Under the pieces are notes generated by a model. The model was given only the letters and a program-made list of their open reading frames with translations. It had not been told where the DNA came from and did no database searches. Positions 57,216-64,000 of a stretch of DNA of 64,000 nucleotides are shown piece by piece; position 1 is the stretch's first letter; each line of letters opens with the position of its first letter. Location of the stretch: positions 405,474 through 469,473 of the forward strand of contig CP051546.1 of the NCBI GenBank assembly GCA_012837155.1, given 5' to 3'. The DNA is from Flavobacterium sp. (GTDB lineage: Bacteria > Bacteroidota > Bacteroidia > Flavobacteriales > Flavobacteriaceae). The position numbers were made by a program, and so were the translations under genes.

Positions 57216-58466
57216 ATGGCTTATTTATTTACGTCAGAGTCAGTGAGCGAAGGACATCCAGACAAAATTGCTGATCAAATTTCAGACGCATTAATCGATA
57301 ATTTTTTGGCATTTGATCCTGAGTCGAAAGTCGCTTGTGAAACTTTGGTAACAACCGGACAAGTGATTCTTGCTGGCGAAGTGAAGTCGAATACGTATTT
57401 AGACGTTCAAACCATCGCGAGAGATGTAATCAAGAAAATTGGTTATACCAAAAGCGAATATATGTTCGAAGCTAATTCTTGTGGGGTACTTTCGGCAATT
57501 CATGAACAATCTGCAGACATAAACCAAGGAGTTGATAGGGCAAGTAAAGAAGAACAAGGGGCGGGTGATCAAGGAATGATGTTTGGTTACGCTACTAACG
57601 AAACCGAGAATTTCATGCCATTGGCTTTGGATTTATCTCATAAATTATTGCAGGAATTAGCCGTTTTGCGTCGTGAAAATAATGAAATTACCTATTTGCG
57701 TCCAGATGCAAAATCACAGGTAACTCTAGAATACGACGACAATAATAAACCCACTCGTATTGATGCTATTGTGATTTCGACTCAGCATGATGATTTTGAT
57801 GAGGAAGCGACTATGCTTGCAAAAATCAAATCTGATTTAGTTGGGATTTTGATTCCAAGAATCATCAAAAACAATCCACAATACGCTCATTTATTTAATG
57901 ATAAAATTATTTATCATATTAATCCAACGGGGAAATTTGTTATTGGTGGCCCTCATGGAGATACTGGTTTAACGGGAAGAAAAATTATTGTGGATACTTA
58001 TGGTGGAAAAGGTGCTCACGGTGGTGGTGCTTTCTCGGGGAAAGACCCAAGTAAAGTAGATAGAAGCGCAGCTTATGCAACACGACATATAGCAAAAAAC
58101 CTTGTTGCAGCAGGAGTTGCCGATGAGATTTTGGTTCAAGTTTCGTATGCTATTGGAGTGGCAAAACCTATGGGAATTTTTATTGAAACGTATGGGACTT
58201 CTAAAGTGAATTTAACTAATGGAGAAATTGCCAAAAAAGTAGAAGCTTTATTTGATATGCGTCCTTACTTTATTGAGCAACGATTGAAATTAAGAAACCC
58301 AATTTATAGCGAAACTGCGGCTTACGGGCACATGGGACGTACTCCAGAAACCGTAACAAAAACTTTTTCGGCTCCTGGAGGAATCGAAAAAACCATTACA
58401 GTTGAATTGTTTACTTGGGAAAAATTAGACTTTGTAGCGCAAGTAAAAACGGCTTTTGTATTGTAG
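57216..58466 (+). CDS. metK: S-adenosylmethionine synthetase
   Basis: Makes SAM from methionine and ATP. Starts [22 protein letters not shown], with the ATP/Met signature [15 protein letters not shown] near residue 116 and [19 protein letters not shown] near 270. At 416 residues it is near the usual length. It is controlled by a SAM-II riboswitch upstream, closing a direct feedback loop, and is followed by a strong terminator. Confidence 0.96.
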   Translation: MAYLFTSESVSEGHPDKIADQISDALIDNFLAFDPESKVACETLVTTGQVILAGEVKSNTYLDVQTIARDVIKKIGYTKSEYMFEANSCGVLSAIHEQSADINQGVDRASKEEQGAGDQGMMFGYATNETENFMPLALDLSHKLLQELAVLRRENNEITYLRPDAKSQVTLEYDDNNKPTRIDAIVISTQHDDFDEEATMLAKIKSDLVGILIPRIIKNNPQYAHLFNDKIIYHINPTGKFVIGGPHGDTGLTGRKIIVDTYGGKGAHGGGAFSGKDPSKVDRSAAYATRHIAKNLVAAGVADEILVQVSYAIGVAKPMGIFIETYGTSKVNLTNGEIAKKVEALFDMRPYFIEQRLKLRNPIYSETAAYGHMGRTPETVTKTFSAPGGIEKTITVELFTWEKLDFVAQVKTAFVL

Positions 58467-58502
58467 CATTATCTAGTATTTTTACATAAATCAAACGGAT
58501 TG

Positions 58503-58539
58503 AAGCCCTCAAAAAATTAGAAACTTTTTGAGGGCTTTT
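58503..58539 (+). terminator. metK terminator
   Basis: AAGCCCTCAAAAA / TTTTTGAGGGCTTTT with a nine-base loop, 37 bases after the stop. Confidence 0.9.
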
Positions 58540-58543
58540 CTTT

Positions 58544-59134
58544 CTATCTTTCAAAAAGAACATTTGGCAATATCTTTGGACGAATTGGGTCGTTTGCTAA
58601 AATCCATCCGGTGCGATAAATCCAATCTGTCATTTTATGAAGCTTTAAGAAATCAATATTTTCAGGTTCATCCATTGGTGTATGGTACTGACTGTGTAAA
58701 ACGCTCGTGAAAAAAACAGAAGGGATTCCTCTTCTGGCATAAGGCAAATGGTCTGAACGGAAGAAGAAATATTCTGGATGTTCTGGTTTGTCCCAAAGCT
58801 TATCCAAATCAAATTTTGGCCCTTCTTCATTTGCTTTTTTGGCGATAGTAACTAAATCTGATGAATTTTCATGAGGAGAAGTAGAACCCAACAAAGCCGC
58901 TTGGTTTATGTTATTTCGTCCAATCATATCTCCATTCAAGACCGCAACAATATCTTTCTCGGGAATTGTGGTATGCGAAGAATACCATCTTGACCCCAAC
59001 AATCCCCGTTCTTCTGAACCATGAAACACAAACAAAGCACTTCTTTTACCAGGTTGTTTTTTAAAAGCTCTAGCAATGGGGAGCATCGCCACACAGGTAG
59101 TTGCATTATCATCGGCTCCATTATAAATAGTCAT
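58544..59134 (-). pseudogene. M28-family peptidase, 5' half lost beside an IS5-type element
   Basis: The surviving 196 residues are the C-terminal catalytic region: YNGADDNATTCVAM (metal-binding Asp), HGSEERGLLGS (catalytic Glu pair), NGDMIGR, and YHTPMDEPENIDFLKLHK. The N-terminal region with the first His-x-Asp is missing. The IS begins immediately upstream of the first codon here, and the sequence beyond the IS is unrelated, so an insertion-linked deletion is likely. Confidence 0.8.
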
Positions 59135-59136
59135 TC

Positions 59137-60550
59137 CTTAAAAACTCACTTTTTGAGTTTTTAGATTTTTTATCAAAAACACATTTGCAAAAATATGCAT
59201 TAAAAATTCGAGACAAAGAATAAATTGTGCTTTGATATGGTTAAACCTCATTTTTAGATTGTAACCAATACCTGCTAAAAGTGCATTATTAATATCTCCA
59301 GCCACGCCTTTGAGGAAATTTAATCCTAAAGCGTGGTTTCTTTTTAAATGGGATATTGTTGGTTCTATTGCCGCTCTGGCTCTAAATCTTTTTCGGGCAA
59401 CGTCTTGTTTGTATCTTGATTTTTCTTTTGTGTTTTTTGGGATTACTATTTGTGTATTTTCAACTTGTGTGACACCTCTAAATCCTCTGTCTGTACTTGC
59501 TATTGTTGGTCTTGTACCTCCAATTTGCTCTCTAACTCGCTGGCTTTGTGCTAATGATTCTTCTAAGGTTTTGCTATCGTGAGGATTGCCTGAAAATCGT
59601 TTTATTGAGGTAATGACTCCTGTTTTTCGACCTCTTGTTACCGCTACTTTTGTTCCAAATTCATACGCTTTATGAGCTTTCCCTTTTGCTATACAGGCTG
59701 TTTGAGGTTCGTGTAAACTGTATATTTTTTCCTTGCTGTTTCTTTCCTGAGTGAGTACTTTTTTGTAATTGCTAAATTCTGTTTCGTATTGTTTTAAAAT
59801 TTCTTCAGGCAACTTGCGTTCCAATTCTCGAACGACTCGCTTACCAATGGTTCGCAACTTTTTTCGCGCCATTATAGCTTTCTTTTTTCGTTTGGGATGA
59901 TGTCCAAAATAAGCATCCCGAAGATGTTGTTTGGCTACCCTTTTATAAGTTTGTCTTTGTTTAACTCCTTCTTTTTTAGCTATTTTTGCACAATTGTCAA
60001 TTACCTTTTTAGCTAATTTGGCATCGGTTGGAAAAGTAATGTTTTTTTCTTGAACAGTGGTGTCAATCTGAACTTCCTTTTCATTTTTCGCCTCTGGATG
60101 CAAGGCTACTGTTTGACTTAAAATAAATTCTAATCCTTTCTCTTTCAGTCTCTTTCTAAAATGAACAAACTCACTCGGGTCAAAAGGTTGCTTGTTTTGA
60201 AAAAAATCTTCTCCTGTAAAATATTGCCAATAAGGGTTTTCTATCCAACGTTCAACTACAGATTCATCACTCTCTTTAAACATCTCTTTTAACAGCAGTA
60301 AACCTGCTATTTTTCTAATCGGAATAGAGGGTCTTCCTTGCTCTGAATATAGGTTTTGGAACTCAAACTCCATTTTTGACCAATCAAGCTCCCCTGCGAG
60401 TTTTACCAAAGGATGCTCAAGGTTTATAAGATCTGTCAGCCTAGTCTGAAATAAATTTTGCTGAAAATTCGGTTTTATTTTACCTAACATATTGCCACTT
60501 TTTTATACCTAAATATACACTTTTTGGCAATTTAACTTAGTGTTTTTAAG
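59137..60550 (-). mobile_element. IS5-type insertion sequence (about 1.4 kb)
   Basis: Ends CTTAAAAACTCAC and GTGTTTTTAAG form partial inverted repeats. No matching target duplication is found at the two flanks (GTCATTC / TTGTTTT), consistent with a deletion next to the element. Confidence 0.7.
59138..60490 (-). CDS. IS5-family transposase
   Basis: A 450-residue DDE transposase: N-terminal DUF772-like block (LINLEHPLVKLAGELDWSKMEFEFQNLYSEQGRPSIPIRKIAGLLLLKEMF), EVQIDTTVQEKNITFPTDAKL (first catalytic Asp), IASTDRGFRGVTQV, and a C-terminal RFRARAAIEPTISHLKRNHALGLN with the catalytic Glu. Intact frame. The C-terminal residues run into the element's left end. Confidence 0.88.
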   Translation of the reverse strand: MLGKIKPNFQQNLFQTRLTDLINLEHPLVKLAGELDWSKMEFEFQNLYSEQGRPSIPIRKIAGLLLLKEMFKESDESVVERWIENPYWQYFTGEDFFQNKQPFDPSEFVHFRKRLKEKGLEFILSQTVALHPEAKNEKEVQIDTTVQEKNITFPTDAKLAKKVIDNCAKIAKKEGVKQRQTYKRVAKQHLRDAYFGHHPKRKKKAIMARKKLRTIGKRVVRELERKLPEEILKQYETEFSNYKKVLTQERNSKEKIYSLHEPQTACIAKGKAHKAYEFGTKVAVTRGRKTGVITSIKRFSGNPHDSKTLEESLAQSQRVREQIGGTRPTIASTDRGFRGVTQVENTQIVIPKNTKEKSRYKQDVARKRFRARAAIEPTISHLKRNHALGLNFLKGVAGDINNALLAGIGYNLKMRFNHIKAQFILCLEFLMHIFANVFLIKNLKTQKVSF

Positions 60551-60627
60551 TTGTTTTTATCTACAAGTTATTAACAATCAATCTGTTGTGTCATATTTAA
60601 GGATTGACTAGTTAGTTTTATTGACGC

Positions 60628-60656
60628 AACCGCCTTGGCAACAAGGCGGTTTTGTT
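60628..60656. terminator. Hairpin terminator between the IS5-type element and the sigma factor
   Basis: AACCGCCTT GGCAAC AAGGCGGTT with a T-rich tail, in a gap without a gene (60551-60718). Confidence 0.75.
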
Positions 60657-60718
60657 TTAGTTTCGGCTAATTCATAATATACAAGTATCGTTCTAGAAAA
60701 AATAACAGCCGAAATAAC

Positions 60719-61332
60719 TTATTCGGGCAAAATCCTTTTTGAGCAAACCTTAATCATTAAAAACAGAGAAATTGATTCGTTTTTATCAATCATAAGTTTA
60801 GCTCTTAACTTTTTAAATGCAATCCCAATCTGGTTTTCAACTGTTTTTGTTGATACCCCTAGCAAATCTGCAATTTCTTGATATTTCATGCCTTGCAGTT
60901 TACTTAGCATAAAAATTTTTTGCATTTTTCTGGTAGTTCATCAATCGCATTTTTTAGCGCATCTATTTGATTTTCAGAAAATGGAAAGGTTTCATCATCA
61001 TTAGCTATTGTTTGCAAAGTGTTCAATCTAATGGTTTCTAGGATGCTGTCTTTCCGTTTTTTTGCTCTGTAAACATCCAAAAATTTATTATGAGTTGCTC
61101 TAAATAAATAAGCCTTTAATGATGTATGAATTTCTAAATCCCGTCTTTTTTCCCACAAATTAATCAAAACATCTTGAACGATATCCTCCCCCTCATCTTG
61201 ATTAGAAATAAAATTTAGAACATAGGTACACAACACGTCGTAATAAGACAAGTAAATAAATTTAAAAGCTTCTTGGTCATTTTGCTTTAAAGCTTTTAGT
61301 AAATTATCTGTATCTCCTAGAGAGTAGTTCAA
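60719..61332 (-). CDS. ECF sigma factor of the FecR-linked type (one frameshift)
   Basis: Sigma-70 region 2 (FKFIYLSYYDVLCTYVLNFISNQDEGEDIVQDVLINLWEKR) and region 4 (GMKYQEIADLLGVSTKTVENQIGIAFKKLRAKL) are on one gene split by a missing A near 60923; correction reads LPEKCKKIFMLSKLQG. This is the Bacteroidota sigma that partners FecR and a TonB receptor. It runs on the minus strand, opposite to fecR, and an IS982 copy lies between the two starts, only nine bases from its ATG. Confidence 0.86.
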
Positions 61333-61341
61333 AATTAATTA

Positions 61342-62376
61342 TTAATGCGAATCAAGGGTTGAAAAAACATTAAAAAAGAAAGAAATTTCTTTGTAAAAAT
61401 TAGAATAATAAGCTGATAATCAGTATATTTATAGTGTATCTAACGCACGTTTAAATATATGATTAATCAGCTTAAAGCCCTAAAATTAGTAAAAATATAT
61501 TCCATAATCTGTGACAGATTTGAAAAAGATTTAAAATACACTTGCGAACGTTTCAGCAACAACCATAAACAAGATTTAACAGATCAAGAAATTATGACCA
61601 TATACCTATTCACAGTTCAAGAAGAACAACGTTTTAGCATCAAACAAATTCATAAATATGCTTGTGATTATTTACATGATTGGTTTCCAAGACTTGGCTC
61701 ATATGCTGGTTTTTCTAATCGTCTTAATCAATTATCAGAAGCTTTTCGACGTTTTTCAGCTTCATTATTTGAAGACTTTTTACCTTGGGATTGCTTAACT
61801 GATCAAAGTTTACTGGATTCGATGCCAATAATCACTTGCTCTGGTAAACGAAATGGAAAGGTAGCAAAAGACTTGACCGATAAAGGGTATTGTTCTACAA
61901 AAAGCATGTATTATTATGGAGTGAAGCTTCATGCATTAGCTTTTAGACGAGAAAATAAAATTCCTTTTCCTGAAGAAATTCAAATAACACCTGCATCTGT
62001 CAATGATTTAACGGTTTTCAAAGAAGCGTGGTCAGAAAAAACAAACAGAAAATTCTTTGGAGATAAAATATACATTAACGAGGATTTTTTTTCTGAATTA
62101 GAACAAGAGAAAAATTCAATTATGATTACACCAGTTAAAGCAATCAAAGGACAATGTCAACAAATAAAAAACTGGGATAAAGCAGCCGATGATTTATTTT
62201 CCAAAGCAGTATCAAGAGTTAGACAGCCCATAGAATCTCTTTTTAATTGGTTGATTGTTAAAACTGATATTCAAAAAGCAAGTAAAGTTAGGTCTAGCAA
62301 GGGGTTACTGGTTCATCTATTTGGAAAAATTGCTGCCGCTTTTATTGGACTAATATTTTAACCCTTGATTCGCATT
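61342..62376 (+). mobile_element. IS982-family insertion sequence, copy B (1035 bp)
   Basis: Ends TTAATGCGAATCAAGGG and CCCTTGATTCGCATT as in copy A, in opposite orientation. No convincing target duplication is found. It separates the sigma factor and fecR starts. Confidence 0.85.
61459..62361 (+). CDS. IS982-family transposase (copy B, intact)
   Basis: A 300-residue intact transposase: N-terminal KIYSIICDRFEKDLKYTCERFSNNHKQDLTDQEIMTIYLF, catalytic-core motifs CLTDQSLLDSMPI, KLHALAFRRENKIPFPEEI, VNDLTVFKEAWSEK, and SRVRQPIESLFNWLI with the final Glu. It serves as reference for the broken copy A. Confidence 0.93.
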   Translation: MINQLKALKLVKIYSIICDRFEKDLKYTCERFSNNHKQDLTDQEIMTIYLFTVQEEQRFSIKQIHKYACDYLHDWFPRLGSYAGFSNRLNQLSEAFRRFSASLFEDFLPWDCLTDQSLLDSMPIITCSGKRNGKVAKDLTDKGYCSTKSMYYYGVKLHALAFRRENKIPFPEEIQITPASVNDLTVFKEAWSEKTNRKFFGDKIYINEDFFSELEQEKNSIMITPVKAIKGQCQQIKNWDKAADDLFSKAVSRVRQPIESLFNWLIVKTDIQKASKVRSSKGLLVHLFGKIAAAFIGLIF

Positions 62377-62483
62377 ATTATTATTATTCGATTTATTTTT
62401 TAGTTTTCTTTGGGGGTATTTCAAAGTTATTACGTCTCAAAAGTAGATTAAATAGTTTAACTGGCAAAATAAAGACATTTTCA

Positions 62484-63632
62484 GTGAGTGATAAATCAAA
62501 ATATGAAAGCTTAATTTTTAAATTCTTAACACATGACATTTCTGATGAAGAATCAATTCAATTAGAAACATGGGCAAAAAAGAAGAAAAATTCAAAAATA
62601 ATCGAGGATTATATAAAGCTGAATTATCTTACTAATTATAGCATATATACTTTTGATGCTTTAAAGGCATACCGCAAAGCATCATTACATACAGAACCAA
62701 AATCCATCAAAAGGATAGCTCCTCGTTTTTTTAGGTATGCCGCAGCTGCAATATTAGTTGTTGCTTTGACTACGAGTTATTTTTTCAGAGATCAATTCTT
62801 TGTTAGTCAAATGCAAACAAATACGTCTTTAATTAAAAACATACCTGTTGAAATTGGGGCAAACAAAGCCACTTTAACCTTAGAAGATGGGACTCGTGTT
62901 ACCTTAGAAAAAGGGCAAAAATACGTTTCAAATAATTTAAAAAGCAATGGTAAAGAAATTATATACAGCCCCAACCCAAATGTTAAATCAAAAATAATCT
63001 ATAACTACCTAACCATTCCAAGAGGCGGACAATATTTTGTAAAATTAGCAGATGGCACACAGGTTTGGCTAAATTCGGAATCCCAACTAAAATACCCTGT
63101 GAGTTTTATTAAAGGAGAAACAAGAAAAGTAGAACTCATTTACGGAGAAGCCTATTTTGATGTATATCATAATGGGGCTGCTTTTAAAGTACAAACAGGA
63201 GTACAAGAGATAGCTGTTTTGGGGACTGAGTTTAATATTAAAGCATACCAAGGAGAAGGCATTTATACCACACTTGTAAAAGGAAAAGTTGCTATCTCAA
63301 ATCAGGTTTCTAATACAATTTTACATCCCGGAATGCAATCCAAAATAGAGAATGAGAATGACAAAATCGTATTATCAAACGCCAATATTCCATACGAAAT
63401 AGCTTGGAAAAATGGTTTTTTCAGATTTAAAAACAAGCCCTTAAGCGAAATAGTAAATACACTCGCAAGGTGGTATAATGTTACTGTAATTTATAAAAAT
63501 GAGGAAAAGAAAGAGCTCATTTATTCGGGAAGCCTAAAAAGAACAAATTCTATCACAACACTACTAGATGCTATACAAAAAACAGGAAATGTAGAATTTG
63601 TCATTACTAATAATACCATTACTATAAAATAA
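62484..63632 (+). CDS. FecR-family anti-sigma factor with DUF4974
   Basis: A 382-residue inner-membrane regulator. The cytoplasmic part (~1-80) includes SDEESIQLETWAKKKKNS, a single transmembrane helix lies at 83-101, and the periplasmic FecR domain (LTIPRGGQYFVKLADGTQVWLNSESQLKYP...GEAYFDVYHNGAAFKVQTG...VLGTEFNIKAY) and C-terminal DUF4974 (RFKNKPLSEIVNTLARWYNVTVIY) follow. It relays signals from an outer-membrane receptor to the ECF sigma. GTG start. The receptor gene follows. Confidence 0.92.
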   Translation: MSDKSKYESLIFKFLTHDISDEESIQLETWAKKKKNSKIIEDYIKLNYLTNYSIYTFDALKAYRKASLHTEPKSIKRIAPRFFRYAAAAILVVALTTSYFFRDQFFVSQMQTNTSLIKNIPVEIGANKATLTLEDGTRVTLEKGQKYVSNNLKSNGKEIIYSPNPNVKSKIIYNYLTIPRGGQYFVKLADGTQVWLNSESQLKYPVSFIKGETRKVELIYGEAYFDVYHNGAAFKVQTGVQEIAVLGTEFNIKAYQGEGIYTTLVKGKVAISNQVSNTILHPGMQSKIENENDKIVLSNANIPYEIAWKNGFFRFKNKPLSEIVNTLARWYNVTVIYKNEEKKELIYSGSLKRTNSITTLLDAIQKTGNVEFVITNNTITIK

Positions 63633-63729
63633 AAAAAGGAATAAAGCTAGAACCGTCCAAAGTAGTAGCTAAATTCCTTATAAATCAAAATTAATTAAAA
63701 CCATGTTTAACTAACTCCATTACAAATGT

Positions 63730-64000
63730 ATGAATTTTAAATGTACTAACGCTATTGCATCTTTATGTAATAACAAACTATCGAAATTAATGATAAAAAC
63801 TTTTATCTTCTTATTAAGTTTTACATCATTTGGGTTAAATTCAATTACAGGATTTTCTCAAAACGCAAAAATTGTTATCGATACAGACACCTCGATTTCA
63901 GTTGAACAAATTTTTACTCTGATTGAAAATCAAACCGATTATCAATTTATCTATGATGCCAATTTAATTAAAAAAGCCCCCGTCATTTCATTAAAAAAAG
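63730..64000 (+). CDS. TonB-dependent (SusC-type) receptor, 5' part, continues beyond window
   Basis: The first 90 codons: signal region MIKTFIFLLSFTSFGLNSIT (core), then an STN domain (AKIVIDTDTSISVEQIFTLIENQTDYQFIYDANLIKKAPVISLKK), the signalling extension typical of receptors that work with FecR and an ECF sigma factor. It runs off the end of the window at 64000. The substrate (glycan or siderophore) cannot be read yet. Confidence 0.85.
   Translation, partial: MNFKCTNAIASLCNNKLSKLMIKTFIFLLSFTSFGLNSITGFSQNAKIVIDTDTSISVEQIFTLIENQTDYQFIYDANLIKKAPVISLKK

Overview
The window looks like a chromosome segment from a Flavobacterium-type member of the Bacteroidota. It is AT-rich and has no Shine-Dalgarno signals. 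TAnnTTTG promoter elements precede trpS, gltX, glnS, metK, tatA and tRNA-Cys. The gene content is also typical: a FecR anti-sigma plus TonB/SusC-type receptor locus, DUF4175, GH3, PorT-like barrels, TSP3/OmpA proteins and a SAM-II riboswitch ahead of metK.

Layout. Positions 1-10,750 hold an OmpA/TSP3 outer-membrane protein, recA, two related lipoproteins with an ECF sigma factor and an anti-sigma/barrel protein, an acyltransferase, trpS, dprA and an HU-CCDC81/SPOR protein. Positions 10,868-14,318 are a PIF1-type helicase split by an IS630 element. Positions 14.4-23.6 kb hold ompH-like, a methyltransferase, mnmG, ybeY, a giant DUF4175 protein and gltX. Three parS-like palindromes surround mnmG, which suggests proximity to the replication origin. 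Positions 23.6-31 kb are rich in insertion sequences: an IS1595-type element in a PorT-like gene, another IS1595-type element, and IS982 inside a Cys-rich lipoprotein gene. A YtxH/holin operon follows. Positions 31.3-34.6 kb hold glnS, a RelE-type toxin-antitoxin pair, folB and tRNA-Cys. The tRNA 3' end and its terminator are then repeated in tandem, and an IS1182-type element sits in one repeat. Positions 36.7-40.8 kb look like a string of small minus-strand cassettes separated by related intergenic repeats: a PIN/ImmA-IrrE pair (the PIN gene is hit by a second identical IS1595 copy), tiny membrane ORFs and a DUF3592 protein. Positions 40.9-50.5 kb hold a LysE exporter, DUF2807, rnr, an unusual gene-free AT-rich stretch, rpiB, a CDF transporter and a short polysaccharide operon. 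Positions 50.8-58.5 kb hold GH3, a membrane protein, tatA, tex, a Fic protein bracketed by 45-bp direct repeats, and metK. Positions 58.5-64 kb hold an M28 peptidase remnant cut by an IS5-type element, an ECF sigma factor and FecR separated by a second IS982, and the start of a TonB-dependent receptor.

Main caveat. At least 19 loci, including recA, gltX, mnmG, glnS and rnr, carry single-base indels, nearly all in A/T homopolymers. Two IS982 copies differ from each other in the same way. This pattern fits uncorrected sequencing error better than gene decay, so I annotate full gene spans and note each break. True biological disruptions here are those caused by insertion sequences, several of which have clear target-site duplications.
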